Shown one piece after another: positions 39,520 through 51,344 of a stretch of DNA of 64,000 bases (position 1 is its first letter; each line of letters starts with the position of its first letter). Made by a program: the position numbers and the translations under genes. The DNA lies in the NCBI GenBank assembly GCA_029448655.1, contig JACCLO010000001.1:4092001-4156000 (forward strand), in the 5' to 3' direction. Below the pieces are notes generated by a model. The model did no database searches. It was not told the DNA's origin and was given only the letters and a program-made list of their open reading frames with translations. The DNA is from Wolfiporia cocos. Lineage: Eukaryota > Basidiomycota > Agaricomycetes > Polyporales > Phaeolaceae.

Positions 39520-40412
39520 TCAGCAGGAAGGGCATTTTATCCAACTACCTTCGGCTACGGCAGTTAAGATACAGGCTCTGTGAAAGGTATGCCTGCAGCG
39601 AAGCCTAGTGGATTCTTCCCTGGGGACTGGTTCGTTGCATATAGAGCACACTGCCGCCGAGGATTTACGTTTAGATGCAATGCGACGAACGGTGAGTTGG
39701 TCGTACTCACCAGTTTCACCTTGGCGATTAGCATGTGCGGCGGCTGCCCCCACGCTGCCTCCTGCTGCTGCGGCGACGCCAGCCCATAAAGCGGGAATAG
39801 CCCCGCCTGCCCCGACTGACTGACAAATCGCGAAAGCGGATCCAGCAGCCACATTACCTATGGAGCTGTGTATCGCTGCCGCCAAGGTACCTACATAATT
39901 AAGACATCCATTCGGAATGTAAATCTCGACGTAGTATATCAATCAGACCCACCTCCTACGACGCCTGACGACCCGAAACCGACCACGCCCAGCGCAGCAG
40001 GGGCGACTACGGGCATGAGCGCTGCCGCAGCCAAGGCCCCACCAGCGACCATGCAGACTGTCCGCGTAGCTGACGGACGAGGCTCGTCCGCTGGCGGAGG
40101 AGGCGCGCTACCTCTGCCGCCGGGGGGCGTTGGATAGCCACCTCCACCACCGGGGGGCGTTGGATCGCCAGCAGGTGGTTGAGGTGGGAGAAGCTTTTTC
40201 TCGGTCGAGCGATTGCGTGGAGGTGACCCAGATGGACCGGTAGGCGGTGCTGTCGCCTTGCGCGGGCAGATGATACAGCCAGTCCAGCTGCCGTCTACAC
40301 ATCTCTGTATAATGCAAGAGTTATGGAGGGTGTGTCCGCAATTCAGCCTGGTGCAGGGTTGGTCCCCGAAGGGTTCCATGCAGAGGTAGCAGATTGTGAT
40401 AGCCATCTTCAT
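39520..40412 (-). CDS. Protein with two RING-H2 fingers and a Gly/Ala-rich middle
   Basis: Probable E3 ubiquitin ligase. Start ATG at 40412 (MKMAITICYLC). The first finger is CYLCMEPFGDQP, CGH, TLHNSC and GSWTGCIIC. A Pro/Gly-rich linker follows (PPGGGGGYPTPPGGRG), then a hydrophobic Ala/Gly/Val segment (MVAGGALAAAALMPVVAPAA). A 62-nt intron (about 39884-39945) continues the frame as VVGGTLAAAIHSSIGN into a second Ala-rich stretch (PALWAGVAAAAGGSVGAAAA) and a second finger, CSICNEPVPREES, CRH, TFHRAC and GSWIKCPSC, at the very C terminus. Both fingers have Cx2C..CxH..Hx2C..Cx2C and share TRL.C.HT.H..C and GSW, which points to internal duplication. If the intron is not real these are two adjacent genes, but the second frame lacks an early ATG. 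The Ala/Gly segments may insert in membranes. Confidence 0.75.
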
Positions 40413-41387
40413 CTTGTGAGAAGAGTTGCGGGTCAAGAGCTGAATGAGAGCTTGTCCCAGTCTCCCTATTATATCCCTCGGTTCCTTTACTGCAATGAGG
40501 AAGTCGGCCCCGCGAATCAGGCCTGCAGATTACGTTGTCACAGGCAAGGTCGCGACGATGTATACTGCGCCACAATAGACGCTCATGCAGCCTCGTTGCC
40601 GCAAGGGGTTCCATCTCGAGCTGCCATCGTGCTCATCGGTACTCGAGGAAAGCCGTGCTATCCACACACTGCAGCACTTACATTGCTGGCAATGAATGTA
40701 TTCATCCAGCAATCGAGGCGCGACCTTTGCATCAGGAAACGTGGAAATCTCTGAAGCGCTGGGGCAGCGCTATCAGAATTCCTCAGACGCCTTCAGAGCT
40801 CAAACTTCCAGGAGCATGAAGTCTCGCTTGTGAACTGTTCGCATCCGCAGTTTAGACGGAGGGTTTCAGAGATCGTCAAAATGGCATTCAAGATGTCTGT
40901 ATCATTGCGAAAAGACACGAGGATAGCTGTGTGTTGTCGCATCGAGCTGAGGTAATGAAGGGTATATGCTAGCAATAGGGCAGGGCAGACGAAACTTACG
41001 TCGACTGGCCGAGAAATTATTGTTCGAGGTCGTCACAGATCGTACAGTTTGTGACATACTGACTAGTGCAGCAACGTTATGACCAAACCGTATGTTCCCC
41101 AGCTTTCACAAGATCGCCCAGCAAGTTCACCTTTAAGGGTACTATGTGCTAGTCTCGCTTTTGATCAGTATGTTTTGCCGCTAGGTTCAATATCATCATG
41201 ATTCTGTCCAAATCAACACATCGTCGTTGGGCTTGATTGAGGAACAGTACATGGTCCCTTTAGAGAGCACAACCCCTTTGCATTTTCATAGTGGTGGGTA
41301 TTGAGATATTAAATCTTGAATGTCTAGTACTAGTAGGGAGTGGTGTAATCTACTGCGGCTTATAGGCAAGTGACATATTTGATAAGT
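40413..41387. other. Intergenic
   Basis: Upstream of the double-RING gene; low-GC, with short frames only. Nothing supported. Confidence 0.55.
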
Positions 41388-41505
41388 ATCCACGGCCATA
41401 GGACTCTGAAAGCACCGCATCCCGTCCGATCTGCGCAGTTAAGCAGAGTGCCGCCCAGTTAGTACCACGGTGGGGGACCACGCGGGAATCCTGGGTGCTG
41501 TGGTT
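41388..41505 (+). rRNA. 5S ribosomal RNA
   Basis: A full-length 5S sequence of about 118 nt: the 5' CACGGCCATA, CATCCCGTCCGATCTG, the internal box A region CAGTTAAGCAGAGTG, CCCAGTTAGTACCACGGTGG and GGGAATCCTGGGTGCTGTGG. The 5' and 3' ends pair (ATCCACGGC with GCTGTGGTT, with one mismatch). Five T residues at 41504-41508 form an RNA polymerase III terminator. No 18S, 5.8S or 28S sequence is nearby, so this is a solitary copy outside the rDNA array. Confidence 0.95.
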
Positions 41506-42056
41506 TTTCTTAAATGTAATGACTTCATGATTTTAAATCCAAGTTGGGAAATTCCTCGAGCAGTTGTGACAATGGCGAATATGTAATGCACAGAACTGAT
41601 CGAAAATTACTGGCTTGATAGTGCGTGTGGTGTAACAGTCTATGATCTCGCGGGTACAAATGCAGTACGACTAGAACGAGATATTTGTCGCAGCGGCGGA
41701 ACCTGTTTACTTTCCGATTTCAAGCGCTGCCCTAGGCCCCAGAGCTTTGCCGTACATTATGTTGAGCGGACCAAAGCTCAAGCGCTCACCAACACGGCAA
41801 CTGTAGTAGACGGGATGTCATCCGCATCCAACAAAGATTCGAAGCCCCGCTGCACGGAGATGGTCATCTATCGCTAAGCAATCTTTGGCAGGAACAGATA
41901 TACATATTCCCGTGTACAATAACCACGTAAACAGCAAATCTCATCACAACACACGACTTCAACCAGCACCAACGGATCCTACAACTTAGTTCCAGATCCG
42001 TGGCGAAGATCTCGCATACGTCTCCCTTCGAGCAACATACTAACACAGCATAGACA
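41506..42056. other. Intergenic
   Basis: Between the 5S gene and the 3' end of the phosphatase gene. A TTCGAAT-like T-loop core occurs on the minus strand near 41831, but no cloverleaf can be drawn. Confidence 0.5.
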
Positions 42057-44495
42057 TTACATGAGCAAGCTAGCCAGGCCGCCCGACGCGTATGCCATCG
42101 GCTTCATTGGCGGGTGCGGCTTCGCGTCGAACTGTGTGTATTCCTGCGTACCAGCGGCGTCGATGCGAATCTAAGCGCTAAGGTGAGTCTCCACTCGACC
42201 AATGCGGATGCTGTAGGAAGACGTACAAAAGCGCCCCTGTTACCTGCCTGGTCGACATAATTCGGTGCCGAGAAGACGGTCGTGCAAAGGCCGTCATGCT
42301 CAATCGCATACCCATCTGACCGCTTGATCAGTGACAGAACGAACATAAACGTCAGGCATGCTGACCTTGCCGCACTTCATGGCTACGGATGATGCCCGTG
42401 ACGCCGTTAGCCTGACACCAGCGCTTCGTCACATCTGGTCCAAACGCAATGCCAACACCCTAGAGCGCAAGTTTATACACTCAGTCACTCGTGGAAGATG
42501 TGGCAGTGTGCTGGATAGCTCACCCGCTTGCTAGGTCCCCTGCCTGGGGTCTCTTGCGGGTCAGTCCACAGCAGCTATAGCATCGTCAGCAGCTGTCGCT
42601 CTGCACCTCTGATACCCTTACCTCGCCTGAAAACTCCATGTGAGAATCATACAACACAAAAAGGATAATGATGCGTACACATAAGCCCCTCCTGGCCCGG
42701 CTGCCGACCAATGCGGTCAATCTTTCGGATGTCCTCCAACGTGACGCCGTCCTGGCTGAAAAGTCCGCCGTGCACGACGAAGTAGCGCTTCAAGCCCTTT
42801 GGCGACAGGATTGCCTTATCAGTCGGGCCTGATGGTGGCTTGGTGGCGCTGATGAGGGTGGCGAGCGGCACTGGCTTATGGGTCAGACTTTGCAACACTG
42901 TACATAATGAGGCTCTTACTTGTTGTGAACAAGTGTGCAAACAGCTGCAAGCTGCGTGTCAGATAACCTTGTTGATTGAGCATGCAGCACAGACCTTATA
43001 TGTTTGCTCGCCGTGCTTGTGCTTAGCCTCGCCCTCGAAACCGTATGTACGGTTCATTTCTTTCGTTTCATGGTTTCCACGGTTGATGTACATCCGCTTG
43101 GGGTAGAGCCCTTTGGAGAGAACAATCAGCCAATATGCGTCAAAATATGTCTGTACTGAGCGCATACACTTATATGCCAACGCAGTAATGATCACCTCCA
43201 TCGACCATGAGCCACGGTCAACGAGATCGCCATTCATCAGCAGACAGTGCTTCTCGGTTGGCGTGCCGGTCAAGGAGTACAGATGCAGCATATCATAAAA
43301 TTGACCTATTCCATCAACAATAAGTCCTTTCTGCATTGAAGACCAAAACAGGCCGAAGCGTACCATGGACATCACCAATGACATCGCACGTCATACCATC
43401 CTCCAGATCGAGCATGACCAGACTCTCTTCCTGCACGAAGTGCCCGTGCGCACCTAGCGCAATCTCCCATACATACCTGTCGTGATATTACTATGAGACA
43501 CGAGCCCATCTGCGACGTGGACGCCTCTACCTTCGCGGCAACGTCTTTCCGCCCTTAAACCATTCGATCATGGCCTGGATGAATTCGGCATTTATACCGT
43601 ATTTGCCCTCATCGTTCACGGGGAGCTTCGGGCCGTTGTAATCTCGCTCGATGTCGCATCCGCCTACGCAGTAGTCCTTGTCAGTACAGTTACGGTGAAC
43701 GGGGGGACGTCCCCACCTTCTGCAATGATTTCCAGACAGCGATCTGCCGCACTCGCCTCCTCCTCCATCTCGATCGCCTATTTCTGCTTCAGCGACTACC
43801 GTACTCTCAGCTATAGCCATACTGACCTTCTCAAACTCGGTCTTTCGCATTATCTTCTGCGTAGAATCCATCTGCGTGCGCACGAGCTGGTTCTGCGGCT
43901 CGAGCGTGAGGAGCTTGCGGAAGTCAGCGATCGCCTGCTTGTACTGCAGCGTCTGCAAGTAGCACGTCGCGCGCCTGAAGGACCTTCAGCCAACGCAGAC
44001 AGAGCAAGCACAAATGGCTGCGCATACCTGTAGTATGCCTTCGCATATTTGGGGTCCAGCTGGATAGCCATGCCTGAGATATTAGGTTATACATCCGCAC
44101 TCAAAGACGCGTCACGTCCGGAGACTCACTGGCATCGCTCAGCCCGTAGCCGTGCTCCTCGAGCTTGATGCGCGTGTACGCACGGTTGCACCATATCGTC
44201 GCGTCCCTGGGGTTGAGCTCGATCGCCTTCGTGTACAATTCCGCTGCTTTGTTGAAGTCATGGCCTGCGCGACCGTATGTCAGAACCCGTCGTGTGACCG
44301 AGGAGGCCGTGCGCGCACGAGGCTTACATACTCAAGAACGCCTTGTTCGCCTCGGACTTTACCACCGCGGCCTCCTGCTTCGCCGCCTCGGACACCTCCA
44401 GGTTGAGGTTGGGCTGCGTGGGGGAGGATGGAAGTGAGGTCGCGGGTGTCGACGCGGGCGAGGAGGACGGCCCAGATGACGACTCTTCGCTCATT
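42057..44495 (-). CDS. PPT1: Serine/threonine protein phosphatase 5 (TPR-containing)
   Basis: Hsp90-associated phosphatase. The N-terminal Ser/Pro-rich start [14 protein letters not shown] leads to tetratricopeptide repeats ([63 protein letters not shown]). A linker follows ([20 protein letters not shown]). The catalytic domain has the metal and phosphate motifs GDVHGQFYDML, GDLVDRG and [18 protein letters not shown], then [66 protein letters not shown] and [19 protein letters not shown]. It ends [13 protein letters not shown]. At least nine introns. The TPR plus PPP layout and the tail match PP5/Ppt1. It is tandem with MRI1. Confidence 0.95.
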
Positions 44496-44737
44496 TTGAA
44501 AGGGACTGATACAGCTTTCAGAAGGTAGAATCAGCGGGATGAGCACTGTGTCTGATGTAAGAGACGAGAACGAGCACGCAGAAACTCCCAGACGCGTTGC
44601 ATACCCGATATGGTAAACACACTGCAGCCGATCGCGATCGGCCGCGGCAGGTAATAACAGACGACAGCTGCTTCGGAGCATAATCAATCCTGCGCATATA
44701 GCTATGATGCGTATACACACTATGGAGAGACGATATA

Positions 44738-46244
44738 TCATACAACACTGCTTAAATCAAACGCGTTTGCCCCGTCCCGTTTGACGGCAACGCCCTTCTC
44801 CGTGACGATCGCGGTGATGAGCTCTGCCGGCGTAACATCGAAGCTGGGGTTGTAAACACCTTCGAGCCCCTCCGGAGTTACCATGACCGTGGCCTGCTCT
44901 TTGATTCCCTGTGCATTCAAGCTGAACGGATAGAGGGCGCCACGGACGAGACATGCTTCGAGCGGCGGTCGCTGTTCGATCGGGATGCTGGGAGGAAACG
45001 TAAGCTTTGCTATGTCCGACGACGTTGAAGCGTGGATACTCACGCGCTACCATCCGCAATGTCGAGGTCTACAGTGCTGATAGGTGCCACGACGATGAAA
45101 GGAATATTGTGTCGAGCAGCCAGCACCGCGGCGTTGTAAGTCCCAATCTGATACCGCACTAATGAGCATGTTTGAATCCGGAGGAAGAACCTGTGCAGGA
45201 TCTCACCTTGTTCGCCGTATCACCGTTCCGAGCTATCCTGTCGGCTCCAACAGCTGACGACGATTGTGAGACAGGGGAATTGAGTAACGACAATAACATG
45301 GCTGACCTACTGCGTGAATACCATGACGCTGGAAGAGCGATCCAACCATGCTGTCACAAAGCATAGTAGAAGGGATTTTGAGGCTTTGCAGCTCGAACGC
45401 GGTAAGTCTGTGGAGAGCGTTGTTACTTGCGCGTATCAGCACAGATAATCCAGTCGTACAGACCTTGATCCCTGATGGTAGGGTGTAGACTGCGTATAGA
45501 ATGCCCGCTTCAGCTTTCCAGTCTCATAAAGGTAGGTGATCAAGCCCAGGGCAGTTCCATACCCCTATATTGGTGTCAGTCTCAAATGGTCTGCACTGAA
45601 TCTCCTCAGCACGTACCGACGTCGCCAGCGATCCCGTATTGCAAACCGTCATCACATTCAGCTCATCACCCGCCCCGCCCGCGGCCCTTACCCGCTCCAC
45701 AAGCCACTCCCCGCCCCACTTCGCCATCTCCCTGTTCCGCCCAACATCCTCATCGTCAATCGCCTCCGCCTCTGCAATCAACGCCCGTGCGACCTCGCGC
45801 GCCTCCTTCCCCGCACCGACCCCGGCGCGCAGCGTCCCCTCCAGCCGCCGCGTCGCCGCGCCAAGGTTGACCGCTGTCGGGCGCGCAGTGTACAGGAATG
45901 CGAGGTGCGCGGAGACGTGCGCCTTGAGCGCCTCGGACGATGCGAGGAAGACGGGGGCAGGCTCTGTCTGGAGCGCTCTTGAGAGGTGCGAGGCGACGGC
46001 GAGCGCAGCGAGGGAGGCAATCGCGGGCGCGCCGCGGATCTACGTAGAGGGGTGCGGCTTGAGCAAGGTGGGTAGGACTCTAAATAGACAGACGATGCGA
46101 GGGACATACTTTCATCGACTTGATGGCATCGTGAGCCTCCTCGATGGTGTTGATCTCGATAAACTCGGTGGTGTGTGGCAGCAGGAGCTGGTTGACGATC
46201 TCAATCTTGTCACCGCTCCGTCTGATGGAGGTTAGGCCTGTCAT
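44738..46244 (-). CDS. MRI1: Methylthioribose-1-phosphate isomerase
   Basis: Methionine salvage enzyme that converts 5-methylthioribose-1-phosphate to the ribulose form. It starts [20 protein letters not shown] and continues [68 protein letters not shown] (catalytic Cys) and [17 protein letters not shown]. Then come [55 protein letters not shown] (catalytic Asp), [23 protein letters not shown] and a C-terminal [20 protein letters not shown]. The stop is at 44738. About five introns. The catalytic residues and the GDTANKIGT motif separate this isomerase from eIF2B subunits, which share the fold. Confidence 0.95.
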
Positions 46245-48085
46245 TGCAGTCCAGAGATAAGCGGTGGACAGAGTCGTTTGCGATGAGCCTAGCGCAGAGA
46301 CTCCTATGGTCCGGGCGCGGACTACAGATGGAAGTGGTCACATCTCGCAACAAAATCTCGTTCTGGCGATCGACCACGATCGATCGACGACAAAACCGGG
46401 CGCCAGAGATTGAAATATTGATCCTCCGTAATGGACGATCCGAAAATACCCCGGAGGTGTGCTCATCGCTATGTACATGCACAGAGGTATACGTTAGATG
46501 CCCAGCGACCAGCTATTCGTCTCCAGCTGCAGCAAGCACTACCGAAGCTAGCCTTTGTATTTCGAAATGCGCGAATCGCGCAATCCACCAAGCTGCTGTC
46601 GTTCATGACACCAACAGCTTCACTGTGAGATACGACAGCGCCATGGCATGCCTCATCGTCTTTCAATTCAGATATCAAACAACACGCACGTCCGTCATAG
46701 ACTTCTCCTTTGAGATGTGACCTTCCCCTTTTTGTGTCAAAAGAGAGGCCAGAAGACAGCGCGCTTCAGTGCTAGGTTCGAAGTTCGAGCAAGAGCAGTG
46801 CAGCGCGAGCTGTCACGCGGCGTTACGCGCCTCGGACGTGTTCGTGACTTTCGTGACGGTACGCGTTCGGCGACGTGGAATCCTCCGACGGTGTCAGTCT
46901 GACAAGGCGGCTTTCTAAGGTACGGCCTCGATGCACCGATGTGGCAGGTAGACATTATGTACCACCATGCTTGATGTGTCAGTCTCCGTGAACAAGTCTC
47001 GTCATGCAACCAACTAACCAGCCAACCATTCGATGCATGGTGTAAACTACTTGGCAACACCTGCGTAATGCCTGTAAATCTTGGTAACATCGATGTCACT
47101 ACCTCCCGTGTTACAGCTGTCGATACGGTTTCAGCCTCATGTGGGGGAGCAAACGTGTCTCCGGCCCAGACTTTAGGGCATGCACCTCGACGCAGCGTGT
47201 AGATACATTGCCGCTAGCCGTCGCAGAATATTCGTCCCTTCTGCTGCCCGTTAGTGCCAGAGACTCTCGGCCAGCTTGTCGATCATTGGGTTGGACAATG
47301 TCCTTCGCATGGCTATGGCGCTAATTTAGTCGATCCCGTCACTGATGTCACCCGCCGTCATGCGCTCAAACGTTCATGTCCGGTGCGTGTTGACGGTACG
47401 TAACAGCCTCAGTCCATGATATCACGGAGATCACAGAGCGGCGTGACCCCGACCGGAGGCGCTAAGATCAAGGTCGACGAGCATGTACCGGCACTCGCGA
47501 ATTCGAACTCTTCTTGGCATGAAGTCGGGTAGTTTTGCAAGCTAGCTGATGCAGAGAGACCCACACTCGCTACCGCTCCGAGCACACGGTGCGCAGTGCA
47601 TATCCCGACGAGATCGGATCCCAAGACGACGTGCATAGACCGAGACAACTTGTCTCAGTAGTCTTCCAACAGTCTGATCACTTTGCAGAGCAGAATCTGA
47701 TACCTGTCACTACAGCATCGGAAGTGAAGTGGAGCACTTGCCCGACATTGCCACTGTGGCGTGTTAGCGGCATCAAAACCGAGACACTGGAGCTGAGAGA
47801 AGACTAAGAATATAGCGCCTTTCAAACGTACGTCGAGTAGCAGAGAAACCCTTCAAATGCATGATATGTGCATCTAACATTGTACGACTTGGGCTATTGC
47901 TAGTGCAAATTCCAGCCCAAAATTTGAGAGCCGTGAATGATCGGAACAAATTTTTTTTGACGCAGGTAACGCACGGTGGCCCAATGGATCGTCACTCAGG
48001 GTGTGATCCATATGGAATGATCATAGATGAGCGATTTCTCTAACTCCTTGATGGTATTGTTCTATATAGATATGTCAAGTTGGAG
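46245..48085. other. Long intergenic region
   Basis: 1.8 kb between the MRI1 promoter and the 3' end of the allantoicase fusion. Several frames of 60-160 codons exist (for example 46244-46720 +), but they show no domain and overlap freely. No RNA gene or transposon recognised. Confidence 0.5.
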
Positions 48086-50352
48086 CTACGGGAGCTGAAC
48101 GGTGTATAGGTTGTTCCAATCGTCCAATGTCACAATCTCGCAGTCGAGGTCGCTCTCGTCTCCAATCTGAGTTTCCACACAGGTGAAGTCCATAGCCTAG
48201 ATGTAAAGAAGTAAGAAACTGATGGGAATGCAGAGGAGTATCAGCAAACCTTGTTCAAAACAGTCATAGGGTGGTCTGTGGATCAATTGTGAGCCCGCGC
48301 GTCGCCGATCAGACTCCGTGAATACTTACGCCAGACTCCAGTATTGTACATAATGCCCTGTCCAGCAGTGGCAACGAATGCCCTCATACTTTGCAAATTC
48401 GGTCTGTCATTCCCTCCGTTCAGGGCCACAATAACTAGATAGGTCTTGCCAGGGTCCTCCAGTTCCTGGCCAGCACCCATGGGGATGAACGCCTGGTTGG
48501 TGTGTGGGTGCCTTTCTAGTAACTTGACTTCCCACTTATCGGCCACATCTATCGGCTTGCAGCGGTACACAGACAGCCCGGTGGTGGCCCTCGCGTCTAC
48601 GGGATACGACGACTCAAGCAGCGCCAGCTTGTGGAACTTCGTCGCCGTGCCCTGATTCGCGCCCGTCACACGCGTCGTGCGGGGCGAGGGGACAGCATTC
48701 ACGTCCTCGTAAGCCTGCACGACCTGCCCGAACGGCGCGAACGCCTCCGGGGTGAGCGGCAGCGCGGGTATGACCACGCCAGCGCGGGCGCGCTCCGCCC
48801 ACAGCGGCGCCGACGGGGATGAAACGGCATCATCGCTGGCTGCGGGCACCGTAACAGTGGGCTCGGGCTCTACGCCGCGCGCCGCATCGCCTCGCGCCCG
48901 ATGTCCGATGAGTCGGACACGCTTGATCCCGCCATCGGGGTAGATAGTGATTCTCACGTGCGTGTAAGGCACGCCCTGGACGTTCTGCAGCTGGAAGTGG
49001 TGCTGCCGGTGGGGCCCGAGCTTCGTGCGCGGCAGGATGAGTCTCCATTCGCTATCGGGGGTATTGCTCGGGATGAGGTCATCGCAAGCGACAGCGTGCA
49101 GCTCGCAAGACTCCGGGAAGTTGCCCTTAAAGTGCGCCGTGTCGATCTCCGCATGCGACAGGATACCAGCGTCTCCTCTGCAAGCGGTAGACGCGTTGGA
49201 GTTCTGATGAGTACGACCGCTAGGCAATAGGTTGAGGGGAATACAAACAGTTTTATGATCGCCCAGTCTTTATGGCCCTTCTGTCGGCTTCGTTTGGTTT
49301 CCCAACCGTCGCCCATATCTTTGCCTAAATAGGGATGGTGATCAGACTTACATGAATGGGCGGCGTTGCTCTGAGACTGACCTCTTCCGGGCAGAATTAA
49401 ATTGGACCCTACTCCAAAGTGTTGATCCGAAGTGAAGACTACTCTACCGCCTGCGAAGACATGTGCGAGGTCAAACGCTGTCGACACGTCGGCAGGGAAC
49501 ACAGGTGCCACAAGCCCATAAACACGGAACCGAGCCTGTGAAGTGTCATCGCTACTGTCGCTGTACTATGCAGACTCAATTCCGCTCACGATCCCCCCGT
49601 CCGGGTACATGTTGAGCTTGACATAGTTGATTTTATCCGTCGGCGGAATCTTGAAGAGATGCCTCGAGCTAGGACCTAAACTAACTTTGGGCAGAATCTC
49701 TGACCACTGCGGCGACTTAGGCTCTAGTCTCAGACGTGGTAGAACAACTGACCTCTGCGTCGTTCTCTTGTGGAGGAGAATCAAGATCGGCCCTGTACAG
49801 AGCTTGAATGGACACTTCCGGTGCCTCATTACCTATCTCCCAGAATGTCAGGTCTATTCCTCCCAAGTAGCTTAGGGACAGACCGTTGAAATGAGTGGTA
49901 TCTACGTCGAATCCATATATTGAGCCAGTTGTCCCTAATTTGATAATACACCTGACACCAATGGCTTTAGAGGTTCACATCAAGCTGTAGGATTCTGACA
50001 AACCAATCATAAGCAGGGTTGTGCCGCCTGGTTTCCCAGCCGCTATACAAAGCACCCTTTGGTCCAAATTGGCCCTTGAGACTTGGTGGTGGCTGCTCTC
50101 TGGTCAGTACTTGCCAAGAGTCTTACAAGAGTTGATACCGCACTTCAACTAGTAGCAGGTGGAATGCCTCCGCGAAGAATTCATCGGAGAAAGAAATAAC
50201 ACTGCCGCCAAGTGCTACGCTAGAGAGTTCTATCGACGACGTCAGTTGAATATGTCCGCTATGGATCGTGGTCAATCGGATAGCTCCCACGCACCGATGG
50301 CAGTGGAGAATGTCCCCAGAAATTGCTCGAGAGGGATACGCTCATACGACAT
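48086..50352 (-). CDS. Bifunctional allantoicase - ureidoglycolate lyase
   Basis: Cleaves allantoate to ureidoglycolate and urea, then ureidoglycolate to glyoxylate and urea, in purine-nitrogen use. The ATG at 50352 gives [19 protein letters not shown], joined across a 65-nt intron to [20 protein letters not shown]. Two allantoicase repeats follow: first [47 protein letters not shown] and [11 protein letters not shown]; second [75 protein letters not shown] and [19 protein letters not shown] linker of about 30 residues leads to a lyase (AllA-like) domain: [84 protein letters not shown] and [20 protein letters not shown]. It ends NNLYTVQLP. Yeast uses two separate genes, DAL2 and DAL3. Confidence 0.92.
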
Positions 50353-51344
50353 GCTGTCTATCCGATGACCTTCTGTACACTGCACACAGACCTACAGACT
50401 ACAGACGAGCTTGCCAGCAGGTGTGGCACGTTCGTGACTCCCGACGAGTCGGAGATTAGATCGTGCGCTTATCGCGCTTTAACATTAACACGAGTTTAAT
50501 TACCCATGGCTTCGCCACGAATATCAATTGTCACTTAAGTGAGATAACTAATAGAATAAGGGAAAAAAACACTGGATGGAGACATTATGAGTCCACCCAA
50601 CCTCCAGGGTGTGTGATCACCCTGTCCTGTCCTTTGTTCTCTGCCCGCTCAGCCACTTCCTCCACCTCGCTGATGCTCGGTGTCGTCGTCGCTTCGCTTG
50701 TAACATTGTGTGGTGCCTCAAAAAACTCCCTGAATTCTCTTAACTCATCGCGTGTATCTACAGTACAGGCCATCTACGTTACAACAGCTACAAAATCCCC
50801 GTGGCACAGCGCAGGGAGGACGCGCGAAACGTTTTTCTTTGAACGCGCGCCTTGCAGGCGCCGGGCGTGGGAATACACTGGCCAACTCCCCGGGTCGGTG
50901 GCGCGAGCCCTATGGGACGACGGACAGCACGTGGCGCACGTGGAAAAGCACATGGCAGTTCCCACGCAACGGTCGTCCCTTTATTATATGATTACGTCAA
51001 CGCAATTGAGCCTGATTGATGCCACCTCGACTTATAGCCAGCTCAGTTCATGGGTCCAAGCTGTACTGCGGTGGCCTCCTTCACCATCACCAAATCATTC
51101 TCCGTCTTTCGAGACCGCGCGTGAACAAGGAGGGATGGTCCGTGTCAGGTGATAGGTCAGCATGCTGCCGAAGAGTTGCCGACTCCATCTTGGAACGGAC
51201 ATCAGTAACAGCTTCCCTGAACGGCTCGTGCTGCTTGCCCACCGCAACAAGAATCACATGCGTGCCCTCGCCACACAAGACGTAGTCGAATAGTTGCCCG
51301 TCGGGCCATCTGGCACGGCTCTCACTCTCTCAATCATCACAGCC
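50353..51344. other. Divergent promoter region
   Basis: Between the allantoicase fusion (-) and the hydrolase (+). It holds two overlapping frames, 50463-51152 (+, 229 codons) and 50585-50773 (-, 62 codons, acidic), neither with a recognised domain. Confidence 0.5.

Noticed and set aside
41820..41900. Possible minus-strand tRNA with a TTCGAAT loop
   Set aside because: The T-stem would need several G-T pairs and no acceptor or D-arm can be drawn.
42959..43384. Extra [17 protein letters not shown] segment within the phosphatase reading
   Set aside because: It interrupts the conserved phosphatase core between GDLVDRG and RGNHE and is best read as an intron, not an insertion.
50463..51152. Plus-strand 229-codon open frame upstream of the hydrolase
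   Set aside because: No domain or signal peptide, overlaps an acidic minus-strand frame (50585-50773), and lies in a divergent promoter.
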